DNA from: Pseudomonas cannabina
GTDB lineage: Bacteria > Pseudomonadota > Gammaproteobacteria > Pseudomonadales > Pseudomonadaceae
Assembly: GCF_900100365.1 (NCBI RefSeq)
Contig: NZ_FNKU01000005.1
Span: 1-48,472, forward strand
Direction of reading: 5' to 3'
DNA length: 48,472 nt
Made by a program: the position numbers and the translations under genes. Position 1 is the first letter of the stretch. The number at the start of each line of letters is the position of its first letter. The notes under the pieces are model-generated. The model had not been told where the DNA came from and made no database searches. It saw only the letters and a program-made list of their open reading frames with translations. Shown piece by piece: positions 1 through 7,019 of this stretch.

Positions 1-91
1 GAAACCATTCGACGCACCTTCAGTGAGCCACTACTATGGAAGCATATTTCTCATCCGGATAATCCAATTGGAAGTCAAAGAGCTTGTGCCG

Positions 92-262
92 ATGGCACCA
101 GAAGCCTTCAAGGCTGAAATAAAACGTAGAGGCTGGGAGCCTGAGTTGCTGGCCGTACGCTGGGCCATGAGCAAACGCCGAGTGCATCAGATCATTGCGG
201 ATGGAGACCGGCCCAGGTACTACGACGATGCCGTGATGGCGCTCCCGGCAATCCTAAAATAG
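92..262 (+). CDS. small putative HTH DNA-binding protein
   Basis: Encodes about 56 residues from the internal ATG. An upstream ATG at 23 would give 79 residues, but its extra N-terminus is not convincing. The segment resembling a helix-turn-helix contains LLAVRWAMSKRRVHQII, similar to small Cro/phage-type repressors. The function and family are not recognised; a DNA-binding role is inferred from this one motif. The gene stands alone at the window edge, followed closely by another tiny ORF. Confidence 0.45.
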   Translation: MAPEAFKAEIKRRGWEPELLAVRWAMSKRRVHQIIADGDRPRYYDDAVMALPAILK

Positions 263-332
263 AAATATATTTCTTTATCTTTTGGGAAATATACTTCACA
301 ATTGCCCCATCAAGACGCAAAGTCCAAGGGGC

Positions 333-476
333 ATGTCGATGGAATATCTAGTCATTCTTCACACGGCACAGGGCGATGTTCGCACTCGCTACCCACGTCA
401 TAAGCAGGCACAGGCTATCGCGCATTGGCAGGACTATGCGGCCACCGGCAAGAAAGCCAGCCTGATCATCGACTGA
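333..476 (+). CDS. hypothetical protein of about 47 residues
   Basis: A short ORF. I prefer the ATG at 333 (or 339) because AAGGGG stands directly upstream, whereas the more upstream ATG at 282 has no comparable ribosome site. The product begins MSMEYLVILHT and ends KKASLIID, with several Arg/Lys/His residues. No family is recognised. A GC-rich hairpin follows the stop codon. Confidence 0.4.
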   Translation: MSMEYLVILHTAQGDVRTRYPRHKQAQAIAHWQDYAATGKKASLIID

Positions 477-483
477 TCGACCC

Positions 484-500
484 GCCCCGCTTTTCGGGGC
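484..500 (+). terminator. possible hairpin terminator after the 333-476 ORF
   Basis: A GCCCCG / CGGGGC stem with a CTTTT loop lies just after the stop codon. There is no clear T tract, so the terminator role is uncertain. Confidence 0.35.
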
Positions 501-519
501 TCTCAAGCGGTTCCTGATA

Positions 520-746
520 GGGGTTGTAAGCCGGAATCCCAGAAATTTCCGTCATGGGCGGGAAGCCAGTACTGGTGCGGATTGACGCCAAACAGTTGTT
601 TTCCGGCAGCGACGCCGCCAAGCCGAAAACGGCTTGATTGAGCGGCCAAATATGTACGGAAAACCGTATCGGGTAACACAAGCAGCCAGGAACCACTCTG
701 GTGATGTTTTCCGACGGAATTTTCTGGGATTCCGGCGTACACCCCC
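520..746 (-). mobile_element. 227-bp Tn3-like MITE, copy 1
   Basis: The ends read GGGG(G/T)TGTA(C/A)GCCGGAATCCC in inverted orientation, and the element is flanked by the 5-bp direct repeat TGATA (515-519 and 747-751). A second copy of the same length lies in opposite orientation at 13605-13831, also with a 5-bp duplication. G-rich termini and 5-bp target duplications are typical of Tn3-family elements. There is no transposase, so it is non-autonomous. The size recalls MITEPsy1 of P. syringae (about 228 bp from memory), which needs a sequence comparison. ORFs read through it are not genes. Confidence 0.8.
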
Positions 747-839
747 TGATACGCATCACAATCCCCTCAATCATGTGCAGCGCTGAGCCCAGCGCTACAG
801 CGCAGGGACCAGCTCGCATTCGTTTAAGAGGTGAAGGAC

Positions 840-1268
840 ATGATTAACCACAGAACGCAAAAACTGCACGCTCAGCAGGTGCTTGAACACCTGGCCCACA
901 GCCTGGCACAGCCCATAGCGCTGCCCCGCGAGACCATTGAAGAAGCGCTGCGCGCAGCCATCATGGACGGACGACTTGAACCGGGTGAACGGCTCACGCA
1001 GCAAGCCATTGCCGATGCCTTCCAGGTCAGCCGGATGCCGGTGCGTGAAGCCCTGCGTTCGCTGGAGACGCAGGGCTACATCGCGACGGCGTATCACAAA
1101 GGCTATCGGGTCACGAACGGCCAGGAGTTGCCCCGGCACGGTCACCTGCCTGGCTTGCTGAGGTGCGTGGCAGAACGGCATACGCAGCTGGGCGACCTCG
1201 AAGCAAAAGTCGCCTTTGAAAACGAAATCCTGCGCGTCCTGGGCCGACTGCGCCCGACCCCTTGCTAA
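840..1268 (+). CDS. GntR-family transcriptional regulator, short form
   Basis: About 142 residues. The winged-helix domain covers roughly residues 35-105: RETIEEALRAAIMDGRLEPGE, followed by LTQQAIADAFQVSRMPVREA and a wing ending in KGYRV, all characteristic of FadR-type GntR proteins. The C-terminal part is only about 45 residues, so the usual all-helical FCD ligand domain is missing. This is either a naturally short regulator or a truncation. I use ATG 840 because GAGGTG lies six bases upstream; GTG 831 is an alternative. It probably controls plasmid genes nearby, but no target is visible. Confidence 0.75.
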   Translation: MINHRTQKLHAQQVLEHLAHSLAQPIALPRETIEEALRAAIMDGRLEPGERLTQQAIADAFQVSRMPVREALRSLETQGYIATAYHKGYRVTNGQELPRHGHLPGLLRCVAERHTQLGDLEAKVAFENEILRVLGRLRPTPC

Positions 1269-1338
1269 TGCTCCCGTTGGGAGAAACGCACTGTGACAAA
1301 CGTGCCTGTCCGCCTCTTCGAGACCCAAAAGGCTGCAT

Positions 1339-1554
1339 ATGACAACACCGACTGATACTCGCACCAGATATCAAAAGCTATTAGACGCCCATGGATTAAC
1401 CCTGGCAGATAGCGCGGCATTGATCTGCCAACACACACAAAAACCTTGCTCTGTTCGTGCTGTGCGTTCATGGCTGAATGACCCCGCCAAGCCCAGCTCT
1501 CGATCTTGTCCTGAGTGGGCTGTAAACGCGTTATCCAGCGCTTTGTCCGGTTGA
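1339..1554 (+). CDS. hypothetical 71-residue protein, possible HTH
   Basis: A short protein with a segment (ADSAALICQHTQKPCSVRAV, then RSWLNDPAKPSSR) that reads like a helix-turn-helix followed by a conserved-looking tail. It may be a small DNA-binding protein, but no family is recognised. It lies between the GntR-type gene and a larger plasmid gene on the same strand, suggesting a loosely organised accessory operon. Confidence 0.45.
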   Translation: MTTPTDTRTRYQKLLDAHGLTLADSAALICQHTQKPCSVRAVRSWLNDPAKPSSRSCPEWAVNALSSALSG

Positions 1555-1621
1555 GCTACGCCTCATCCTTTCACAGCCATCGAACCAGAAGGCGTCACCG
1601 CATATGGCGCAAAGGAGCCCC

Positions 1622-2524
1622 ATGAGCACTTCACTGAGTCGCCTTTTAAGCCTGCAAGCTGTTCGTAATCTCACCTCGCTCAAGCGCGACGCCAAGCGCC
1701 TCCAGAGGAAATCACAGCAGGTCTTTGGCACAGAGCACTCGCTCGCTGTGTGCCAGCAGGCTATGGCAGTTTCGCGAGGCTTCACCTCCCTTGCCACTCT
1801 TGATGCCCTCTCAGATCGGCTGGGCATGAACCGGCGCAATCCGTTCTGGACACTCACAGGGCGGAGCGACGCTCACCAGTCCGTACTGGATACCCTTTTT
1901 CGCCTGGACCTGGATTTTGCTGATGTCGGTCCACTGCTGTTCATCGGGCAGCAGCAACACGCACTGCGGCCTGCACTGATTCTGCTCCTGGAGCGAATGA
2001 GCGCAATGGTACGGCCTGGCTTGATCCTGATAGAAAGCACCGCAGCAGCGATTCAGGACACGGCGTTATTCAAGGCTGCAACCGAATTGGAGCTACACGA
2101 GACACTGATGGGGTTTCGAGCCCTAGACCTACGTGAACATAACCTTCCCGTGGAGTTGGCTGACTGCGCACTCGAAAGCCGCTGGCGTCCTTGGGTTGTC
2201 CTCTTCTCACGTGACGATCCCGTCAGCGAACAGCGCGCCGGTATCGTTCATTCGTACTTCGCGGCACGTGCAACGGACCATGGCCGACTTCCCATCCTGT
2301 ACGTTTCCGAGAATGCCGGCGCTTATGTTCCAAGCGCGTTCAGGCTGGAAGGTCACACCGCTATCGTCAACGGCTTGGCCGACTTCCCAGGCGGGGACGT
2401 TTTCGCTGCGAACGACAGCTACATCCATGCAGTGAAGGTTTTGAGCACCGAAGCGGACCTTCAGTTTATGGGCTCAAAAGTACCCTTTGCGCGGGATGGC
2501 CATGTACCTGCACTGAAACGCTAA
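1622..2524 (+). CDS. plasmid protein of unknown function (glyoxalase-associated-like N-terminus)
   Basis: 300 residues from ATG 1622, chosen because AAAGGAG lies just upstream; the ORF is open from 1604. The N-terminal 60 residues (AKRLQRKSQQ, then EHSLAVCQQAMAVSRGF and TSLATL) resemble a short helical domain common in plasmid proteins annotated as glyoxalase superfamily. The rest shows alternating hydrophobic strands (LLFIGQQQ, LILIEST, PWVVLFSRDD) but no motif I can name. No signal peptide or membrane segment is seen. Function unknown. A small gene follows after 16 bases. Confidence 0.6.
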   Translation: MSTSLSRLLSLQAVRNLTSLKRDAKRLQRKSQQVFGTEHSLAVCQQAMAVSRGFTSLATLDALSDRLGMNRRNPFWTLTGRSDAHQSVLDTLFRLDLDFADVGPLLFIGQQQHALRPALILLLERMSAMVRPGLILIESTAAAIQDTALFKAATELELHETLMGFRALDLREHNLPVELADCALESRWRPWVVLFSRDDPVSEQRAGIVHSYFAARATDHGRLPILYVSENAGAYVPSAFRLEGHTAIVNGLADFPGGDVFAANDSYIHAVKVLSTEADLQFMGSKVPFARDGHVPALKR

Positions 2525-2540
2525 CTGAGGAAAGACCACC

Positions 2541-2768
2541 ATGACAAACCACCTTTCTAAATTCATCTGCAACGACGATGGGCGCAACGATGAAGCGTAT
2601 CAGCTGATCAGCCAGGATCGGCTCGACGGTGTGCCTCGGGACGCATGGGAGGCCGGTGCCGTCTGGCTTGACGCGGCTGATTTTCAGCGGTTCCGGCGCG
2701 GGCTTTACACACGGCTGTTGAACAAATCGAGCCCGGCAGGACCGGTGGTGGTCAGGAAAGCGTCCTAG
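2541..2768 (+). CDS. hypothetical 75-residue protein
   Basis: A short soluble protein beginning MTNHLSKFICNDDGRNDE, acidic in its first half and basic at the end. It starts 16 bases after the upstream 300-residue gene with a GAGGAAAG ribosome site, so the two are probably cotranscribed. No family recognised. Confidence 0.5.
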   Translation: MTNHLSKFICNDDGRNDEAYQLISQDRLDGVPRDAWEAGAVWLDAADFQRFRRGLYTRLLNKSSPAGPVVVRKAS

Positions 2769-2880
2769 CTTGTTGAAAGCAGCGGATTTTGTAGGGCGAA
2801 AAGCGGAGGTCCCATGCTACTATCCGGCACAGTTTTATTTGCAGGAAAGCGACGATGTAGATTCACGAATCGCAGAAACC

Positions 2881-2910
2881 AAAAAGCCCCGCTTGCCGGC
2901 GGGGCTTTTT
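2881..2910. terminator. strong bidirectional intrinsic terminator before the repA leader
   Basis: Twelve-base complementary arms (AAAAAGCCCCGC and GCGGGGCTTTTT) with a six-base loop, A-rich on one side and T-rich on the other. It ends the upstream operon and separates it from the repA control region. It could also act as an attenuator if repA transcription starts upstream. The remaining sequence up to the repA leader ORF shows no gene. Confidence 0.8.
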
Positions 2911-3046
2911 GGAAATCCTGAACAGGCCGTTTGAGAAGGCGGAAACCTGTTCAACACACATAACGTGAGCTGATTATGGCGTTCACTGCGGCTTTGTGCA
3001 AGCCGTCAAAAGTGAAGCCTTCAGTTCACCGCTGAACGGTGGACTT

Positions 3047-3169
3047 ATGGAAAAGATTTTTCAGCTGCTGTGCGACCTCGATGACAGCACCCTGCCCCCC
3101 CACTTGACCCCTTGCGTCACACCCTTTCACGCCGTCGGCCAACCAGTTGGCCAAGGCGGTGAAGCATGA
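3047..3169 (+). CDS. repA leader peptide (40 residues), translationally coupled
   Basis: An ATG at 3047 opens a 40-codon frame starting MEKIFQLLCDLDDSTLPP whose stop codon overlaps the repA start (ATGA at 3166-3169). The exact overlap suggests that translation of this leader controls repA initiation, as known for antisense-regulated replicons where ribosomes open a structure masking the rep ribosome site. A hairpin lies inside the last codons. Low complexity near the end (PHAVGQPVGQGG-like) argues for a regulatory rather than an enzymatic role. Confidence 0.6.
   Translation: MEKIFQLLCDLDDSTLPPHLTPCVTPFHAVGQPVGQGGEA
3137..3152 (+). promoter_or_regulatory. hairpin immediately upstream of the repA ribosome site
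   Basis: A perfect 7-bp inverted repeat, GGCCAAC-CA-GTTGGCC, ends 13 bases before the repA ATG and lies within the leader ORF. It could limit repA translation until ribosomes cross the leader. Another small inverted repeat, GTTCA-CCGC-TGAAC, lies just before the leader ORF and is a candidate antisense target. Confidence 0.55.
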
Positions 3170-4467
3170 GCCACGACAACGCGATCAGTCTTGCCCTCGC
3201 GACCTCATCCACGGCCAACACCGATCCGCTGGCCAGCAGCACCCACATGCCGCCTGCCCGTTTCTTCGAAGACGGCACTGCGCTCAACCGGTTATTGCTG
3301 GAAGCGCCGTACATGGCGCGGTGCAGTGACGACAAAACCGCGACTCGCGTCCGTCCTCGTGAATACGCGCTGCGTTATCCCTATATGCAGGTCAATCGCC
3401 CCGGCATGGTGTCGTGGCTGGTGTTCGACCTCGACCATGCCAACGCCTTGGCCTGGGACGATGCCGGGTTGCCTGCGCCGAACCTGATGGTGCGCAACCG
3501 CAAAAGCGGCCATTCCCAGTTGTTCTATGCCGTGCCGTCCGTGTGCACCACCGAGAACGCACGGGCCAAGCCGATTCAGTACATGAAAGCGATCTATGCC
3601 GCGTTTGCCGCTCGCCTCGACGCAGACGTGGACTATCACGGTGGCCCCGTGGCCAAAACACCCGGCCACCCCTGGTGGGAGACGACCGAATTTCACAGCC
3701 ACGTGTATGAACTGGGCGAACTGGCGAGCGCTGTGGAGTTGACCGTCAAGCCTTGGGCCACAGGCCCCAAGCTGGACCAGGTCAGCCATTCGCGCCACTG
3801 CATCCTGTTCGAGCAGCTGCGCTATTTTGCGTACAGCATCGTCAATCGCGAGCGCGAGCTGGGTTCGTTTGAGTCGTTTATGCGCTCTCTCGATGCGTAT
3901 GCGTACAACCACAACAGCTTTCTAAAGCAGGGTTTTTCGGAAAACCTGCCGCTGTCGTCGATACGCGCCACGGTCAAATCCGTAGGCCGCTGGACGTGGG
4001 ATCGGTACACCGGTGATCGTCGCTGCCATCGAGGCGCAATGCAGCTCGATAGCAGCTTGTCGCTCACCGAGCGGCAGAGCCTCGCTGCGAAGCGCACCAA
4101 TGAGCTGCGGCACAAAGCCACAGAATCGAAGATACGTGCCGCGTGCAGGCAGCTTCAAGACCAGGGCAAGGCACTGGTGCGTTCTGCGATTGCAACGCTC
4201 GCCGGAGTTTCGGTGAGAACGGTGGCCAGCTACACGCACATCCTCACTGAAGTCGCCCAACCGGCCACTGTGAGCGTTCTCAGGGCCAGCCGTAAGGCTG
4301 TGTCCGTACCACCTCGGCAAGATCGTTCACCCACTACCCCACCCGTTCAGGCCCCCGTTGGTCAGCCTGCTGATGGCCGCGCCTCGAGTGTGCAATATGG
4401 TGTACATCAGATATCTGCGGTCCCGCAGGGGCCGCAAGCCGGAGAGCCCTTAAAAACAGAACATTAG
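3166..4467 (+). CDS. repA: RepA replication initiator (pPT23A / ColE2-like)
   Basis: 433 residues, the expected size for pPT23A-family RepA. The N-terminal replicase domain contains the acidic motif VSWLVFDLDHANALAW, then NLMVRNRKSGHSQLFYA and a conserved GGPVAKTPGHPWW; these match the ColE2-type Rep/primase family that primes synthesis at the origin. The middle (about residues 290-370) looks like the PriCT/helix-turn-helix region (IRAACRQLQDQG, then ALVRSAIATLAGVSVRTV). The C-terminus is Pro/Arg-rich and variable. Translation is coupled to the upstream leader ORF. In ColE2 relatives the origin lies just downstream of the gene. Confidence 0.93.
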   Translation: MSHDNAISLALATSSTANTDPLASSTHMPPARFFEDGTALNRLLLEAPYMARCSDDKTATRVRPREYALRYPYMQVNRPGMVSWLVFDLDHANALAWDDAGLPAPNLMVRNRKSGHSQLFYAVPSVCTTENARAKPIQYMKAIYAAFAARLDADVDYHGGPVAKTPGHPWWETTEFHSHVYELGELASAVELTVKPWATGPKLDQVSHSRHCILFEQLRYFAYSIVNRERELGSFESFMRSLDAYAYNHNSFLKQGFSENLPLSSIRATVKSVGRWTWDRYTGDRRCHRGAMQLDSSLSLTERQSLAAKRTNELRHKATESKIRAACRQLQDQGKALVRSAIATLAGVSVRTVASYTHILTEVAQPATVSVLRASRKAVSVPPRQDRSPTTPPVQAPVGQPADGRASSVQYGVHQISAVPQGPQAGEPLKTEH

Positions 4468-4662
4468 GATGGTTCATGATGGGGAGTGCGCGTATGAATT
4501 CAGTACTACGTCAGTGAGTATTCGGACCTAACTCATGCCTGGTTCGTGTCTCTACATTTCGTGGTAGATGGGGGCTGCTATTGGAGAGCGTGACTCTTGC
4601 CTGCCCCAAGCTGACCCCTTACTCTGCTATCCAAATGAATTTGATAGGGAAGGAACACCACC
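4468..4662. other. candidate replication origin region downstream of repA
   Basis: No ORF. In ColE2-type replicons the minimal origin is a short sequence just after the rep gene, so the origin is inferred by position only. I see no strong iterons. The last 40 bases carry the ribosome site of the HU-like gene. Confidence 0.35.
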
Positions 4663-4956
4663 ATGGCTCTGACGAAAGACCAATTGGTTGCCGGTATTGC
4701 TGAAGCTATCGACGTGCCAAAAAACACCGCGCGTAACGCTCTTGAGCAATTGGGACAGATCGTTGCCGACCAACTGGAAAGCGGTGCAGAAATCACTCTA
4801 CCGGGCATCGGAAAACTGAAAGTGGCAGAGCGTCCAGCACGCACTGGCCGCAACCCTTCGACTGGTGCCTCTATCGAAATCGCTGCCAAGAAAGTCGTCA
4901 AGTTCGTCTCGGCTAAAGTGCTGAACGACGCGATCAACAAGGGCGGCGTCTCATAG
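4663..4956 (+). CDS. HU-family DNA-binding protein
   Basis: 97 residues, full length for HU/IHF. It begins MALTKDQLVAGIAEA and shows the signature strand GIGKLKVAERPARTGRNPST in the DNA-binding arm, followed by KKVVKFVSAK. Such proteins bend DNA and could assist RepA at the origin or compact the plasmid. It sits between the presumed origin and the toxin-antitoxin genes. Start supported by AAGGAA upstream. Confidence 0.93.
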   Translation: MALTKDQLVAGIAEAIDVPKNTARNALEQLGQIVADQLESGAEITLPGIGKLKVAERPARTGRNPSTGASIEIAAKKVVKFVSAKVLNDAINKGGVS

Positions 4957-4958
4957 AA

Positions 4959-4997
4959 GGGGTTGCACGCCGGAACCGCCGAAAATTCCTTCGTCAG
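4959..4997 (+). repeat. decayed solo end of the 227-bp Tn3-like MITE
   Basis: GGGGTTGCACGCCGGAACC, then GCCGAAAATTCCTTCG, resembles the terminus of the MITEs at 520-746 and 13605-13831 (GGGGGTGTACGCCGG, then GAAAATTCCGTCGG). No opposite end is seen within 300 bp, so this looks like a relic or a chance partial match. Confidence 0.4.
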
Positions 4998-5042
4998 TCG
5001 CTCGGGTGTAAACTCACTCAGAGATAAATGGAGAAAATCCTT

Positions 5043-5228
5043 ATGATTGATCGTTCGCCTATCGTTTCGGAGTTTGAAACTGAAGAGCTAGAGGCCAATT
5101 ACACCGCCTGGCTACGCGCGAAGGTGGAGGCAAGTCTGGCCGACTCTCGCCCTGCTATCCCGCATGATGAAGTCGAGCGAAGGATGGCAGAGCGGTTGGC
5201 ACGATTGCGCCATCGGCGAGCGTCCTGA
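5043..5228 (+). CDS. antitoxin of a RelE/ParE-type toxin-antitoxin pair
   Basis: 61 residues from ATG 5043 (GGAG upstream); a start at 5028 would add five residues. The product MIDRSPIVSEFETEELEAN, with AKVEASLADSRPAIPHDEV, matches the plasmid stability-determinant antitoxin family common in Pseudomonas. The N-terminus should bind DNA or dimerise and the C-terminus should neutralise the toxin. The stop codon overlaps the toxin start (TGATG), typical of coupled type II pairs. It likely represses its own promoter. Confidence 0.8.
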   Translation: MIDRSPIVSEFETEELEANYTAWLRAKVEASLADSRPAIPHDEVERRMAERLARLRHRRAS

Positions 5229-5521
5229 TGCTACCCATTTTCTGGCTAGAATCAGCGGACAACGATTTGGCGGCAATAATCGAATACATAGGTTTACGTG
5301 ATATAGCTGCTGCCGAAAGGTTGTGGCAGCGCTTGCGTAGCATTGTTCTGCCCCTTTCAGAACATCCTTATCTGTATGCGATAAGTGACCGCGTTCCAGG
5401 AATGCGCGAGATCGTGGCCCATCCTAACTACCTGGTGTTTTATCGCGTCACCTCAACGCGCATAGAAGTGGTGAACGTCGTCCACGCACGGCAAGAATAT
5501 CCCCAAACTGGACTAGCGTAG
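5228..5521 (+). CDS. RelE/ParE superfamily toxin
   Basis: 97 residues: MLPIFWLESADNDLAAIIEYI, then RLRSIVLPLSEHPYLY, VPGMREIVAHPNYLVFYRV and VVNVVHARQEYP. This is the canonical RelE/ParE order, with the ReIv(x)NYlvfYRV strands and a final strand ending in H-A-R. Family members either cleave ribosome-bound mRNA (RelE) or poison gyrase (ParE). The late R-x-x-Y/P segment does not settle which. It forms a maintenance cassette with the upstream antitoxin. Confidence 0.85.
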   Translation: MLPIFWLESADNDLAAIIEYIGLRDIAAAERLWQRLRSIVLPLSEHPYLYAISDRVPGMREIVAHPNYLVFYRVTSTRIEVVNVVHARQEYPQTGLA

Positions 5522-5636
5522 TGCTCACTCCAGCGTTCCAGGGAAGTGCTGGTATTCATGCTTCGATGCTGCTTAAGTTGGTTGGCTATTCCATTGCTCT
5601 TCGGACCCTTTTTTTCCATGATCACAGGAGAGGACA

Positions 5637-6164
5637 TTGCAGCTTTCTGATGACTTGAAATTGATAGCTTGGCCGACCAGAGTTCGATTCGATGAGGATG
5701 ACAATACGCCAGAGCGGCTGGCCTTCGAATTGGAGGTCAATGGTGAGCGCATGGTTATGCTCAGTCTGGAGCAGATGTTAGACGCGCTATGGAGTTTAGA
5801 GGAAGCGAAACTGGTGGCACCGTTAGGTACCACCTGGTGGAGCAAAGCCGAGCTTAACAAGCAATGGGGTAAACCCGTTGTGACGGTCTCTAGTGAGTCG
5901 AGGCTAGAGCGTTTGGATATGAAATTTGCCGTAGAGCATGCCAAGAAGGCCACAAAGGCGACGACGTCACCGTCTTTCTTGGAAATGTCGGAAGACGAAA
6001 CCGGTGCGCCCTATCTGCTACTGGAGCAAACCTTGCTGCAATGTGTGTACATAGCAGAACAATTAGGTGCCATTCCGCCATTGGATGAAAAATGGCTAGC
6101 GCGCGTCATACCGCCTTCGGTCCGCCAGTTGTCACAGATTCAGAAATGCACGGGCCTTCATTAA
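5637..6164 (+). CDS. hypothetical 175-residue protein
   Basis: Starts at TTG 5637, which has a strong AGGAGAGG five bases upstream; no better ATG exists at the N-terminus. It is an acidic soluble protein with ERLAFELEVNGERMVMLSLE, LLEEAKLVAPLGTTWW-like features and a helical C-terminus. No domain is recognised. It lies after the toxin-antitoxin pair and directly before a Tn3-like MITE whose left end overlaps the stop region. A link to the toxin-antitoxin genes is not shown. Confidence 0.55.
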   Translation: MQLSDDLKLIAWPTRVRFDEDDNTPERLAFELEVNGERMVMLSLEQMLDALWSLEEAKLVAPLGTTWWSKAELNKQWGKPVVTVSSESRLERLDMKFAVEHAKKATKATTSPSFLEMSEDETGAPYLLLEQTLLQCVYIAEQLGAIPPLDEKWLARVIPPSVRQLSQIQKCTGLH

Positions 6165-6165
6165 A

Positions 6166-6410
6166 GGGATCGATAGAGAAAACGGACAAAATCGTACGTT
6201 AAGCATTCGACCTGTCAGGTTGAGACCATAGAGATAAACGCCTCGGCGTTAGAAAATGCAGAAAACGGCCCTAGTCTGACGCGGTGCCAGTGAGCAGCCT
6301 GACACCCGGTTGAGATGTACTTCAATCGGACACAGTCCAGGTTGCACGAGGGCATGCCTCCTGTCGGCAGTGCTTAACGTACGACTTTTTCCGAATTCTG
6401 CGGGCTCCCC
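6166..6410. mobile_element. 245-bp Tn3-family MITE-like element
   Basis: The right end (6373-6410) is a 38-bp Tn3-family terminal repeat, which on the minus strand begins GGGGAGCCCGCAGAATTCGG and ends GTCGTACGTTAAG. The left end (6166-6203) is a decayed inverted copy ending in ATCGTACGTTAAG. There is no coding capacity. The flanking 5-mers (TTAAA and GTGAA) differ, so there is no target duplication, and the right side abuts a truncated IS801. It is either a rearranged MITE or the residue of a larger transposon. Confidence 0.7.
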
Positions 6411-6835
6411 GTGAAGAGGTTTTTGAGCGGTCGAGGTGTGTAAGCAGGCGGTGCAGAGGCCACGTCAGCAGGATGGCTCCTCATCGTGGTGAATGACGGC
6501 GGTGATGGCGAATCCGCCTGGCCCTTCTCTCATCGAAACGCTTACGCAAGAAGCGTCGGGAAACCTGTCGTTCAGATACGCTGTCTGGCAGCAACTACAA
6601 AGATCGACATCACCGAAAGGGTCGATACCGAAGGAAAAGTCGGTATCGGGAACGAAGGTAGTATGCCCGGCGCGTTGGAGACGGGTCTGCTTTGCCTTGG
6701 CTTTTGCCCGGCTCGCCCGTTTACGTTTTTTGGTCTCTGACGCCATGTGTAAGCCTGTGCTGAGGAGGGATCGACTCGATTTCGGCTATGATAACCGATT
6801 TCAAAATCCCACAATTTGCAGCCGTAGGCTGCCCT
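6411..6835 (-). mobile_element. truncated IS801-like element carrying the 93-codon passenger
   Basis: On the minus strand this starts at a typical IS801 5' end (GGGCAGCC-TAC-GGCTGC hairpin next to GAAC, 6836-6839), includes the 93-codon gene and the first codons of the transposase, and is cut off at the Tn3-like end at 6410. It is nearly identical to 8176-8600. Confidence 0.75.
6465..6746 (-). CDS. 93-residue passenger protein of the IS801 derivative, copy 1
   Basis: A Lys/Arg-rich N-terminus (MASETKKRKRASRAKAKAKQ) is followed by a compact part with DLCSCCQTAYLNDRFP and a C-terminal GGFAITAVIHHDEE. The CSCC cluster may bind metal. Function unknown. An almost identical gene lies at 8230-8511, so it moves together with the IS801 derivative. 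Its stop codon region coincides with the start of the transposase gene, which suggests the gene was captured between the IS 5' end and the transposase. Confidence 0.55.
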   Translation of the reverse strand: MASETKKRKRASRAKAKAKQTRLQRAGHTTFVPDTDFSFGIDPFGDVDLCSCCQTAYLNDRFPDASCVSVSMREGPGGFAITAVIHHDEEPSC

Positions 6836-7019
6836 GTTCATGCATAGGAATTTCAAAATGCCTATGCATCAAGCTGACGCTTGGAAGGAGGCGTCATGCC
6901 TTCATAGCGATGTGTAGGAAGACGCTGATGCGTTACTTATGCAGTGAAAATCCCTATAAATCAGCGTTAATGCAGGTTATTTCACCGCGAAGCCTAGGTG
7001 CGGACGCACCTTCCCCCTG

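Noticed and set aside
741..790. Apparent fourth copy of the CCCCCTGATAC leader before the GntR gene
   Set aside because: The C run belongs to the MITE end and TGATA is its target duplication; without the MITE the similarity to the other leaders disappears.
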